Assembly (NCBI GenBank): GCA_023257655.1
Contig: JALRBQ010000011.1
Location: 1-44,168, forward strand
Direction of reading: 5' to 3'
Source of the DNA: Pseudomonadales bacterium
Lineage (GTDB): Bacteria > Pseudomonadota > Gammaproteobacteria > Pseudomonadales > Pseudohongiellaceae
Length of the DNA stretch: 44,168 nt
The notes below the pieces were generated by a model, which worked only from the letters and a program-made list of their open reading frames with translations, did no database searches and was not told the DNA's origin. A program made the position numbers and the translations under genes. Position 1 is the first letter of the stretch. The number at the start of each line of letters is the position of its first letter. Positions 23,394-31,685 of this stretch are shown one piece after another.

Positions 23394-24128
23394 ATGTCAG
23401 AAAAGCTTCAGAAAGTGTTAGCGCGAGCCGGATTTGGCTCCCGTCGCGAGATCGAGGCGTGGATTGCTGCCGGTCGCATCAAGGTGAACGGTGAAACTGC
23501 CGAGGTTGGGGCTCGTGTTACAGAACACGACCGCATCGTTGTCGACGGCAAGAAGCTGGCCCCGCAGAAGAAGCAGCGTGAAGAACGACGAGTGCTGCTC
23601 TACAACAAGCCTGAAGATGAAATCTGCACACGAAAGGACCCGGAGGGTCGCCCCACGGTTTTCGATAAGCTTCCCCCCATCAAGCATGGTCGCTGGGTGG
23701 CTATTGGTCGACTCGATATCAATACTAGTGGCCTGCTGCTGTTCACTACCGATGGGGAACTGGCGAACAGGCTGATGCATCCGAGTGCCCAGGTCGAACG
23801 GGAGTATGCGGTGCGGGTTCTGGGCTATGTTACTCCAGAGATGGTGGAGCGAATGCATGCTGGAGTGATTATCAACGACAATCTGTGCCGCTTTACCGAC
23901 ATTCAGCATTTCGGCGGATCAGGCGTGAACCAGTGGTATCACGTGGTGCTCATGGAAGGGCGCAACCGTGAAGTCAGGAAGCTCTGGGAATCCCAGGGGC
24001 TTAAGGTGAGTCGCTTGAAACGCGTAAGGTTCGGACCAATCCTGATTCCCAGCACAGTGAGCAGAGGCAAGTTCCACGAACTGTCCAGGAACGAAGTCGA
24101 CAAGCTCCGTCAGTTAGCAAACCTCTAG
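23394..24128 (+). CDS. rluB: 23S rRNA pseudouridine synthase RluB-type
   Basis: RluB converts U2605 of 23S rRNA to pseudouridine (E. coli numbering). The 244-residue protein has an N-terminal S4 RNA-binding domain (KVLARAGFGSRREIEAWI to about residue 60) and an RsuA-type catalytic domain with the aspartate D108 in GRLDINTSG, then EREYAVRVLG and EGRNREVRKLWES. The position after scpA-scpB is the conserved gammaproteobacterial order. It lacks the long basic C-terminal tail seen in some RluB proteins. Confidence 0.94.
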   Translation: MSEKLQKVLARAGFGSRREIEAWIAAGRIKVNGETAEVGARVTEHDRIVVDGKKLAPQKKQREERRVLLYNKPEDEICTRKDPEGRPTVFDKLPPIKHGRWVAIGRLDINTSGLLLFTTDGELANRLMHPSAQVEREYAVRVLGYVTPEMVERMHAGVIINDNLCRFTDIQHFGGSGVNQWYHVVLMEGRNREVRKLWESQGLKVSRLKRVRFGPILIPSTVSRGKFHELSRNEVDKLRQLANL

Positions 24129-24129
24129 A

Positions 24130-24195
24130 TCGCGAAGTGCTCGTTGGCTAACTCCATGTTGGTTAAGCTCGAGTTGAACTCCCGTTGCTTCGCGA
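24130..24195. repeat. Inverted repeat enclosing a GTTG-phased repeat between convergent genes
   Basis: TCGCGAAG (24130-24137) and CTTCGCGA (24188-24195) are perfect inverted copies across 50 bases, in the 82-base gap between convergent rluB and yciK. Inside, GTTG occurs at 24143, 24158, 24173 and 24184, with GTTGGCTAA and GTTGGTTAA 15 bp apart. No U-tract follows the outer stem on either strand, so termination is only one possibility. Confidence 0.55.
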
Positions 24196-24210
24196 CTCTA
24201 CTAATTTCGA

Positions 24211-24975
24211 CTAGGTCGGTACTACGGACTGAAATCCGCGCACATCGAGCGCCTGTCCATGCAGGCTCCAGGCGGCAGGGCTGAACAGATACAAATACAC
24301 CGGCATGATCTCCTCTGGTGCCGGTTGTGATGCCGGATCCTCAGCAGGGTAGGCATCCCGGCGCATGGCGGTACGAGTGCCACCCGGATTCAGACTATTT
24401 ACCCTGATGGCGGTAGTCTTGGCCACTTCCTCGGCCAATGTCTGCATCATTCCTTCAACCGCGAACTTGGATACGGCGTAGGCGCCCCAGTAGGCTCGCC
24501 CCGTTCGGCCCACGCTGGAGCTGGTAAACAGCAAGCGGGCATCTTCTGAACGAGACAAGGCAGGTATCAAGGCTTTCGTCAGAAGGAATGCCGCAGTGAC
24601 GTTTACCTGCATGAGATCATTCCAGTCCTTCTCAGGGTAGAACTCGATGGGGCTTCGCGCACCCAGCAAGGCTGCATTGTGAATCAGGCCGTCGAGACAG
24701 GGAAATTGTTCGTCCAGTGACTGTGCGAGAAGCTGAAAATCGGCTGCACTGGCAGTACGGAAATCCAGAGGATGAATGATAGTGCGACCCGGGTGTTCCG
24801 CCTCGATTTCGTCGTACAGCTGTTCCAGTTTTTGCTGGCTGCGACTGAGCAGAATTACGGTTGCGCCATGGGATGCGAAACTTTTTGCACAGGCACGACC
24901 GATGCCATCCCCGGCTCCAGTGATCAGAATCGTTTTCGAGTCGAGCAGGTCGGGTTCAGGTGAATAATTAAACAT
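24211..24975 (-). CDS. yciK: YciK-type short-chain dehydrogenase
   Basis: This is an NAD(P)-dependent oxidoreductase of the classical SDR family; its physiological substrate is not established. The 254-residue protein shows the Rossmann glycine motif TGAGDGIGRA, NNAG-equivalent HNAALLG, catalytic Ser in FTSSSVGRTG and Tyr-Lys in YAVSKFAVEG. I chose ATG 24975, 4 bases after the upstream stop; an in-frame TTG at 24987 would overlap it. It is the last gene of mtaD-ubiG-mupP-yciK, the order seen in Pseudomonas. Confidence 0.92.
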   Translation of the reverse strand: MFNYSPEPDLLDSKTILITGAGDGIGRACAKSFASHGATVILLSRSQQKLEQLYDEIEAEHPGRTIIHPLDFRTASAADFQLLAQSLDEQFPCLDGLIHNAALLGARSPIEFYPEKDWNDLMQVNVTAAFLLTKALIPALSRSEDARLLFTSSSVGRTGRAYWGAYAVSKFAVEGMMQTLAEEVAKTTAIRVNSLNPGGTRTAMRRDAYPAEDPASQPAPEEIMPVYLYLFSPAAWSLHGQALDVRGFQSVVPT

Positions 24976-24979
24976 TATC

Positions 24980-25669
24980 TCAGGCAAATTTTAACAGGTT
25001 GAGTAGCGATTCCGTCTGCGTAGACGAGTTCAGAATAAAGTCGGCGTACCATTCGTCGACCTTTGTGTCGGCCGCCAGATAGCCGTAGGCTGCAGCGATA
25101 GCGATGACATCTGCATTCTTCGCCGCTTGTATGTCGCGAATATGATCGCCTATATACACAGTGCGTTCCGTGTTACATCCGAGTTGCCGGCAGGCAAGCA
25201 GTATCGGCTCCGGATGTGGTTTTCGCTCATGCACATGATCAGGGCAGACAAGACTCTGGCAGGATTCGCGCAGGCCAAGTTGCTGCAATAGTCGCTCGGC
25301 ATACAGTGCCGGTTTATTCGTCACGATACCCCACTTGATATTCTGGGCAGCAAACTTGCCGAGCAATTCCTCGAGTCCCGGATAGAGCACTGACTGGGTC
25401 GTTTCAAGCTGCTCATAGTACAAGCCGAGCAGGCGTTCAAGATGATTTGCAAATTGAGGGTCTGCTTCGTCAATTGCCAATGCCAGTTTTACCAGCGCGC
25501 GAGCGCCGTCAGAGACAGTGCGTCGAATAAGATCTGCTGCAATCGGCGCACGTTGAGTTTCCGCGAGCAGCCTGTTGACTACGATAACGAAATCCGGAGC
25601 GGTGTCGATCAGCGTGCCATCCAAATCGAACAGGACGCATTCGATAGAAGTCTGCAACGGTGCACTCAT
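24980..25669 (-). CDS. mupP: HAD phosphatase, MupP (MurNAc-6-P phosphatase) or phosphoglycolate phosphatase
   Basis: This is a 229-residue HAD hydrolase. Motif I is LFDLDGTLIDTAPDF, motif II the Thr of IVTNKPALYAERLL, motif III the Lys of ERKPHPEPIL and motif IV YIGDHIRDIQAAKNA. By similarity it would be called Gph. The equivalent gene between ubiG and yciK in Pseudomonas, however, is MupP, which dephosphorylates MurNAc-6-phosphate in cell-wall recycling, so context favours MupP. Its ATG overlaps the ubiG stop (TGATG), indicating coupled translation. Confidence 0.82.
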   Translation of the reverse strand: MSAPLQTSIECVLFDLDGTLIDTAPDFVIVVNRLLAETQRAPIAADLIRRTVSDGARALVKLALAIDEADPQFANHLERLLGLYYEQLETTQSVLYPGLEELLGKFAAQNIKWGIVTNKPALYAERLLQQLGLRESCQSLVCPDHVHERKPHPEPILLACRQLGCNTERTVYIGDHIRDIQAAKNADVIAIAAAYGYLAADTKVDEWYADFILNSSTQTESLLNLLKFA

Positions 25670-26373
25670 CAGGCGCAGTCCGGGCGGGTGTAGTGAGCCA
25701 AATAATTAACGTCCAGGTTCGCTTGCAGGAAATATTTTTTCGTCAGCGGATTGTAGCCCATGCCAATCTGGTCCTGGAGATTGAGATCACTGTCTCGGCT
25801 CCATTGCGCCAATTCTGAAGGCTTGATGAAACGCGCATAGTCGTGCGTGCCTCGAGGCAACAAATTGAGTACATACTCCGCCCCGAGTATCGCAAAGACA
25901 TAAGATTTCGGATTGCGATTAATGGTTGAGAAGAAGACGGCGCCGCCAGGCTTCACCATATCATGGCAGGCCTGGATGACGGCGGCAGGCGAGGGTACAT
26001 GTTCCAACATTTCCAGACAGGTCACGACATCAAACTGGGCTGGCTCAGCCGCGGCTAGTTGTTCGGCAGATTGCTTGCGATAATCAATATCAAGCTTGCT
26101 CTGGAGCTGATGCAGGCGGGCAACAGACAGAGAGGCATCGGCCATATCGACTGCCGTGACCCTGGCGCCGTGATGCGCCATCGCTTCGGCAAGAATCCCG
26201 CCACCACAACCGATATCAGCTACGCGCTTGCCAGCCAGATTCAATTTCTGACTGATGTAATTCATGCGGAGCGGATTGATTTCGTGCAGTGGTTTGAATT
26301 CGCTGTTCGGATCCCACCAGCGCGATGCTAGTGCTTCAAACTTACGAATTTCCTGTGAGTCAACGTTTTCCAT
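25669..26373 (-). CDS. ubiG: Ubiquinone biosynthesis O-methyltransferase
   Basis: UbiG performs both O-methylations of ubiquinone synthesis using SAM. The 234-residue protein has the N-terminal RWWDPNSEFKPLHEINPLR, SAM motif I VADIGCGGGILAEAMA, VTCLEMLEHVPSPA and the FFSTINRNPKSY segment, all diagnostic of UbiG. The start ATG 26373 is 17 bases after the mtaD stop. It overlaps mupP by 1 base. Confidence 0.96.
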   Translation of the reverse strand: MENVDSQEIRKFEALASRWWDPNSEFKPLHEINPLRMNYISQKLNLAGKRVADIGCGGGILAEAMAHHGARVTAVDMADASLSVARLHQLQSKLDIDYRKQSAEQLAAAEPAQFDVVTCLEMLEHVPSPAAVIQACHDMVKPGGAVFFSTINRNPKSYVFAILGAEYVLNLLPRGTHDYARFIKPSELAQWSRDSDLNLQDQIGMGYNPLTKKYFLQANLDVNYLAHYTRPDCA

Positions 26374-26390
26374 GATAGCTATTCTATGTC

Positions 26391-27728
26391 CTAAAGATTG
26401 CCGATCTTGTCAGCCCAAGTCCTGGCGCCGGACAGAACCCTGGATTTGTCGATCGTGAGTAGTTGGCGGTTATCCAATAATTGCTTGCCCGCGCACCAGA
26501 CGTGAGTCACTTGTGAGGCATTGGAGGCATATACAATTTGCGAAATCGGATTGTATACGGGTGAGCTGTTCAAGTCTTGCAGATCGACTGCGGTGATGTC
26601 GGCAAATTTCCCGACCTCAAGACTGCCCGTGATTGCATCGAGCCCAAGCGCGCGGGCACCGTTCAGGGTTGCCATCGTGAGCGCCTCAGGCGCGGACAAG
26701 ACGCTGGCATCAGCAGCAACACCCTTGGCGAGCAGGGCCGCACTGTGCATTTCGCCCAGCATATCCAGGTCATTGTTGCTTGCTCCGCCATCGGTACCGA
26801 GCGCTACGTTGACGCCATGTTGCTTCAGTCTGGCAACCTCACAGAATCCGCTTGCCAGTTTTAGATTGGACTCGGGACAATGCAGCACGCTAACTCCCTG
26901 AGCGCTCAGCAGTTCAATTTCTTCCGCTATCAGCTGGGTCGCATGCACGCAAAGGAGGCGCGGACTCAGTAATCCGAGATCGTGCAGACGGCGGAGAGGG
27001 CGACGGCCATCGGTGGCGAGTGCTTCCTGCACTTCGTTTGCAGTTTCATGCACATGCATGTGAATCGGGATATCGAGTTCTTCTGCCAATACGGAAAGTT
27101 TGCGCAGGGGCGCATCAGACACGGTATAGGGTGCGTGCGGACCAAAAGCAGTAGAGACCAGATCGTGATTGCGATAGTCATCATGAAGCCGCGTCGCTTT
27201 TTCAATGTGTTCATCACCATCGCGTGCCCAGACCGTCGGGAAATCAAGGACCGGACAGGCCAGTTGCACCCTCAACTGAGCACCGATCGCGGCTTTCGCC
27301 GTCTCATCCGGATAGAAATACATATCGGCGAAGCAGGTTGTACCACCGGCGATCATTTCGGCGATTGCCAGCATGCTTCCGTCGCGGACGAATTGCGGGT
27401 CTACGAATTTTCCTTCGAGAGGCCAAATATGGTGTTCCAGCCATTGTTTAAGTGGCATGTCATCGGCAATTCCACGAAACAGGGCCATCGGTGAGTGACC
27501 ATGGGCGTTTACAAAACCGGGAATAAGGGCGTGGTTGCGCAGCTCAATATTCCGGGTGGCCTGGATCGATTGTCGCGCCTCGGCGCTGGGGAGGATGGCG
27601 ACGATTCTGCGGTCGACTACCGCGACTGCATGATCCGTGTAGACAGCTCCTTCGGGTACCACCGGAATTACCCATTTTGCGTGGATTATCAGATCGGCTT
27701 GCAGGGGAATTTTCGGGTTCAAGGGCAC
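26391..27728 (-). CDS. mtaD: 5-methylthioadenosine/S-adenosylhomocysteine deaminase-type amidohydrolase
   Basis: MtaD-family amidohydrolases deaminate methylthioadenosine or SAH, or related aminopurines. The protein has the metal-binding HxH in NAHGHSPMALFRG, later ligands in HMHVHETANE and CVHATQL, and the catalytic Asp in LGTDGGASNNDLDM. The open frame extends to 27881, but the first ~51 residues look unlike the family. GTG 27728 gives a normal 445-residue length but has no good ribosome-binding site; TTG 27722 is an alternative. The gene is divergent from gyrA and leads ubiG-mupP-yciK. Confidence 0.88.
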   Translation of the reverse strand: MPLNPKIPLQADLIIHAKWVIPVVPEGAVYTDHAVAVVDRRIVAILPSAEARQSIQATRNIELRNHALIPGFVNAHGHSPMALFRGIADDMPLKQWLEHHIWPLEGKFVDPQFVRDGSMLAIAEMIAGGTTCFADMYFYPDETAKAAIGAQLRVQLACPVLDFPTVWARDGDEHIEKATRLHDDYRNHDLVSTAFGPHAPYTVSDAPLRKLSVLAEELDIPIHMHVHETANEVQEALATDGRRPLRRLHDLGLLSPRLLCVHATQLIAEEIELLSAQGVSVLHCPESNLKLASGFCEVARLKQHGVNVALGTDGGASNNDLDMLGEMHSAALLAKGVAADASVLSAPEALTMATLNGARALGLDAITGSLEVGKFADITAVDLQDLNSSPVYNPISQIVYASNASQVTHVWCAGKQLLDNRQLLTIDKSRVLSGARTWADKIGNL

Positions 27729-27954
27729 CTCGTTCTGCCAAGGGTTTCGAGGGGTTAATTTCAGGTTTGCAAGGGTCGCGATTATACCGTCTTCAAGGCC
27801 GCGCTGTCGCCCTTTTAATATGGCGCGAAATGTTCTGGAAATTATTGAAAAAACAGGGAATTTTTCAACACAAAATGGCATTATCAGGTGTCATTTCTAC
27901 TGCAATACGTGGTACTATTACGCGTTCTTGAGCGGACCGAATTCGAGCCGGTTC

Positions 27955-27976
27955 CGGGGCTGAAAATTCAGCCTCG
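27955..27976. repeat. Hairpin in the mtaD/gyrA intergenic region
   Basis: A stem of nine pairs with one G-U (CGGGGCTGA/TCAGCCTCG) closes an AAAT loop, about 145 bases before gyrA. A U-tract is absent. It may be a leader structure of gyrA or a leftover; no more can be said. Confidence 0.4.
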
Positions 27977-28120
27977 CCGGAGCTCAAATCTGGCATCAAA
28001 AAAGCCTGACTTTGGCCGCTAAAAGTAGTGGGTACTTTGACAATTTACTGGAACCTTCACGACCACATGCCGTTTCACTTCTCTGCAGTAAGTCCCAGTC
28101 CGTCAGGAAAATTTTAAGCT

Positions 28121-30691
28121 ATGTCCGAATTCGCCAAGCAGGTGTTGCCTGTAGCTCTGGAAAGCGAAATGCGCGAGTCATACCTGGCGTACGCGATGAG
28201 CGTTATCGTGGGTCGCGCGCTGCCGGATGTCAGAGATGGGTTGAAACCAGTACACCGCCGCGTGCTGTTCGCGATGAACGTGCTGTCGAATGATTTTAAC
28301 AAGCCGTACAAGAAATCGGCGCGCGTAGTAGGCGATGTAATTGGTAAATACCATCCCCACGGCGACTCTGCAGTCTACGACACGATCGTCCGTATGGCGC
28401 AGGACTTCTCCCTGCGTTATCCGCTGGTAGACGGACAGGGTAACTTCGGCTCGATAGATGGCGATGCGGCTGCCGCCATGCGTTATACCGAAATTCGCAT
28501 GGAAAAAATTGCCCATGATTTGATGGCGGATCTCGACAAGGAAACGGTTGATTTCTCACCGAATTACGATGGCACGGAAGATATTCCCGACGTATTCCCG
28601 ACCCAGATACCGAATTTGCTGGTGAATGGATCCTCCGGAATCGCCGTTGGCATGGCGACGAATATTCCACCGCACAACATTTCTGAAGTGATCAGTGGCG
28701 TGATAGCACTGATGGACAATCCCGAGATTGACGTTGATGGGCTAATGGAATTCATTACCGGGCCAGATTTTCCGACGGCTGGAATTATCAACGGGCGCGC
28801 AGGTATTTTGCAGGCGTATCAAACCGGGCGTGGTCGCATTTATGTGCGAGCTAGAGCGGAAGTAATCGATGATGAGAAGTCTGGTCGCCAGACAATTATC
28901 GTCACCGAGATCCCTTACCAGCTGAATAAATCCCGATTGATCGAGAGAATCGCCGAACTCGTCAAGGACAAGCAGATCGAAGGCATTTCCGAATTGCGGG
29001 ATGAGTCTGATAAGGATGGTTTGCGCATTGTCATTGAATTGCGCAAGGGTGAGGTTGGCGAAGTTGTGCTGAACAATTTGTACGCCCAGACCCAGATGCA
29101 GTCAGTGTTTGGCATCAACATGGTTGCACTCGTCGATGGTCAGCCGCGATTGTTGAACCTCAAGGAAATCCTGGACTCATTCATTCGCCATCGCCGCGAA
29201 GTTGTGTCCCGACGTACCGTCTTTCTGCTACGCAAGGCACGTGAGCGAGGCCACATACTGGAAGGACTTGCTGTTGCGCTGGCGAATATTGACGCCGTCA
29301 TCGAGCTAATCAAGTCGTCACCTTCCTCGGCAGAGGCAAAAGAAAAACTGCTGGCGCGTTCATGGCAGTCCGACAGTGTGCTGGAAATGCTGGGAGAGGT
29401 TGGCGCTGACGCCTGCAGGCCCGATGAGCTCGACGAGAAGTACGGCCTGAAAGCTAACGAATACTTCCTCTCTCCAGAGCAGGCCCAGGCTATTCTGGAA
29501 TTGCGACTGCACCGACTCACCGGACTCGAACACGAGAAGTTGATCAGCGATTACAAGGAGCTCTTGAAACAGATCGCCGACTATATAGAAATCCTCGAAA
29601 ACCAGTCGCGACTGCTGAGTGTGGTGCGTGAAGAACTGGAAAAGGTAAAAGAAGAGTACGGCGATAAACGGCGCACCGAAATCGTCAGCTCACAGCAGGA
29701 TCTGACTACCGAGGATCTGATTACGGTTGAAGATCGTGTTGTCACCATTTCTCAATCCGGATATGCGAAGACACAACCTTTGGCCGATTATACGGCTCAA
29801 CGCCGAGGCGGCACAGGAAAGGCGGCGGCGGCGGTCAAGGACGAGGATTTTGTGGAGCACTTGCTGATCGCCAATACTCACGAAACCTTGTTATGTTTTA
29901 GCAGTATGGGCAAGGTGTATTGGCTGAAGGTGTACATGATACCGGTAGCGAGCCGCACTTCTCGGGGTAAGCCGATCATCAATATCCTGCCCTTGGAAGA
30001 GGGTGAACGCATAACAAGCATGCTGCCTATCAAGGAATATACCGCCGATCACTACGTCTTTATGGCCACGGCTAACGGCACGGTCAAGAAGACCGAGCTC
30101 ACGAATTTCGCGCGTCAGCGCAGTGTTGGACTACGGGCAATCGAGCTCGATGAAGGCGATGAACTGGTTGGTACGGCCATCACTGATGGCAACCAGGATG
30201 TAATGCTGTTCAGCAGCAGCGGCAAGACTATCCGCTTCAAGGAAGAAGATGTGCGAGCGATGGGGCGAACCGCGCGAGGAGTCCGCGGAATCAAGCTGGT
30301 GAAGGATGCGCGCATGATTGCGCTGATCATTCCGGACGCGGACAAACACATCCTTACCGTCAGCGAAAATGGCTACGGCAAGCGCACGAGTATCGAAGAT
30401 TTTCCCACCTACGGGCGTGGTGGTCAGGGTGTCATTGGCATGCAGACCAGCGAGCGTAATGGTGCCGTTGTGGGCGCAGTGCAGGTTGCCGAAAGCGATG
30501 AGATCATGCTGATTTCTGACAAGGGAACCCTGGTACGTACGCGAGTAGACGAAGTCTCCGTCCAGGGTCGCAACACTCAGGGTGTTCGGCTCATCCGACT
30601 CAAGGAAGGTGAGAGTCTGGTGGGGCTCGAGCGCGTTGAAGAACCCGATGAACAGGATGACACTGACGCCACAACCGACGCACAGGATTGA
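28121..30691 (+). CDS. gyrA: DNA gyrase subunit A
   Basis: GyrA is the breakage-reunion subunit of the type II topoisomerase that introduces negative supercoils. The 856-residue protein begins [43 protein letters not shown] (the conserved N-terminus, residues 2-40). The active-site tyrosine is Y122 (AAMRYTE), and the quinolone region has S83 and D87 ([10 protein letters not shown]), the residues of susceptible enzymes. The C-terminal beta-pinwheel has the GyrA box [10 protein letters not shown]. The start is ATG 28121 with AGGAAA upstream. It heads the aromatic supraoperon. Confidence 0.98.
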   Translation: MSEFAKQVLPVALESEMRESYLAYAMSVIVGRALPDVRDGLKPVHRRVLFAMNVLSNDFNKPYKKSARVVGDVIGKYHPHGDSAVYDTIVRMAQDFSLRYPLVDGQGNFGSIDGDAAAAMRYTEIRMEKIAHDLMADLDKETVDFSPNYDGTEDIPDVFPTQIPNLLVNGSSGIAVGMATNIPPHNISEVISGVIALMDNPEIDVDGLMEFITGPDFPTAGIINGRAGILQAYQTGRGRIYVRARAEVIDDEKSGRQTIIVTEIPYQLNKSRLIERIAELVKDKQIEGISELRDESDKDGLRIVIELRKGEVGEVVLNNLYAQTQMQSVFGINMVALVDGQPRLLNLKEILDSFIRHRREVVSRRTVFLLRKARERGHILEGLAVALANIDAVIELIKSSPSSAEAKEKLLARSWQSDSVLEMLGEVGADACRPDELDEKYGLKANEYFLSPEQAQAILELRLHRLTGLEHEKLISDYKELLKQIADYIEILENQSRLLSVVREELEKVKEEYGDKRRTEIVSSQQDLTTEDLITVEDRVVTISQSGYAKTQPLADYTAQRRGGTGKAAAAVKDEDFVEHLLIANTHETLLCFSSMGKVYWLKVYMIPVASRTSRGKPIINILPLEEGERITSMLPIKEYTADHYVFMATANGTVKKTELTNFARQRSVGLRAIELDEGDELVGTAITDGNQDVMLFSSSGKTIRFKEEDVRAMGRTARGVRGIKLVKDARMIALIIPDADKHILTVSENGYGKRTSIEDFPTYGRGGQGVIGMQTSERNGAVVGAVQVAESDEIMLISDKGTLVRTRVDEVSVQGRNTQGVRLIRLKEGESLVGLERVEEPDEQDDTDATTDAQD

Positions 30692-30696
30692 TGTCC

Positions 30697-30716
30697 GCAT
30701 CTGCCTGTCCAGATGC
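30697..30716 (+). terminator. Hairpin directly after gyrA
   Basis: GCATCTG and CAGATGC form a 7-bp stem with a 6-base loop, 6 bases after the gyrA stop. No U-tract follows, so it is more likely a processing or 3'-stability element, or a weak terminator, than a full stop to transcription. Confidence 0.4.
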
Positions 30717-30803
30717 TTCCGCAGCAGCCGGCCTAATCGCGCCCCGTAAATCTTTTAATCAATATTGCAAGGTACCCGTGTCCAATTTCAGGTGTCAAAA
30801 GCG

Positions 30804-31649
30804 ATGACAGCGCCGGCTGTGAAGAAAGTCGCGGCGCGAATTGCCTTTCTGGGTCCAAAAGGGACTTTTTCGCAGGCCGCTGTGCAACAGCATTTTGGCG
30901 GCGACGCGCAGTTACTGGAGTGTGCCAGTATTGATGACGTGTTCGCTGCAGTCGCTGCTGGCTCCGCCGAATACGGTGTTGTCCCGGTGGAAAATTCGAC
31001 GGAAGGAGCAATCAATAATACCCAGGATTGTCTCATCGAAAGCAGGCTCTTCATCGTTGGCGAAGAGATTGTGCAGATTGAGCACAATCTGATGGTTCAG
31101 CCCGGTGGTAGTCGACAACAGATTCACACGATAGCGTCACACAAGCAATCGCTGGCGCAATGCCGGCGCTGGCTACAAGTCAATTTTCCGTCTATCAGTC
31201 AACGTGAGTGTGCCAGTAATGCCGAAGCCGCAAAATTGGCTCTCGCCGACCCTTCAGTGGCAGCGATAGCGGGTGCCATTGCCGCCGATACTTACGGACT
31301 CGAAATTCTGGAACGCGCAATTCAGGATCAACACCACAACAGCACGCGGTTTCTGGTGCTTGCAAACGCGCGTACCGAGTCAACAGGTCGCGACAAGACC
31401 AGCATTCTGGTATATACCGAGAATAAACCCGGTGCCTTGTTCAGGGTCTTGGAACCCTTCGAATCAATGCAGATAAGCCTGACCAAAATCGAGACCCGGC
31501 CCTCGAAAAAGGAAGCCTGGGAGTATGTGTTTTTTATCGATTTCGAAGGCCACCGTAATGATCCTGTTGTGCAGCGCTTGTTCGAAAAACTTGCGACTTG
31601 CACCGCAGAAGTCAAACTGCTTGGCTCCTACCCCATGGCGCGACGTTGA
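30804..31649 (+). CDS. pheA: Prephenate dehydratase without chorismate mutase domain
   Basis: Prephenate dehydratase makes phenylpyruvate in phenylalanine synthesis. The 281 residues consist of the catalytic domain (IAFLGPKGTFSQAA, VVPVENSTEGAINNT, HNSTRFLVL with the catalytic Thr region) and a C-terminal ACT regulatory domain (NKPGALFRVLEPF, TKIETRPSKKEAWEYVFFIDFEG). The chorismate mutase domain that opens PheA in E. coli and Pseudomonas is absent: the first family residues start about 10 codons after the ATG. In-frame TTG 30765 and GTG 30792 are alternative starts but add too little to encode that domain. Confidence 0.93.
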   Translation: MTAPAVKKVAARIAFLGPKGTFSQAAVQQHFGGDAQLLECASIDDVFAAVAAGSAEYGVVPVENSTEGAINNTQDCLIESRLFIVGEEIVQIEHNLMVQPGGSRQQIHTIASHKQSLAQCRRWLQVNFPSISQRECASNAEAAKLALADPSVAAIAGAIAADTYGLEILERAIQDQHHNSTRFLVLANARTESTGRDKTSILVYTENKPGALFRVLEPFESMQISLTKIETRPSKKEAWEYVFFIDFEGHRNDPVVQRLFEKLATCTAEVKLLGSYPMARR

Positions 31650-31685
31650 CGCGATGGGCCGTCTATCTCTGACAACTCAATCTTG

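Noticed and set aside
26391..27881. The full 496-codon frame as the mtaD coding region
   Set aside because: The first ~51 residues do not look like the amidohydrolase family and extend into the gyrA-side promoter region; a start near 27728 gives the usual length.
28037..28042. TTGACA as the -35 element of gyrA
   Set aside because: No -10-like hexamer lies 16-18 bases downstream (the position reads CACGAC).
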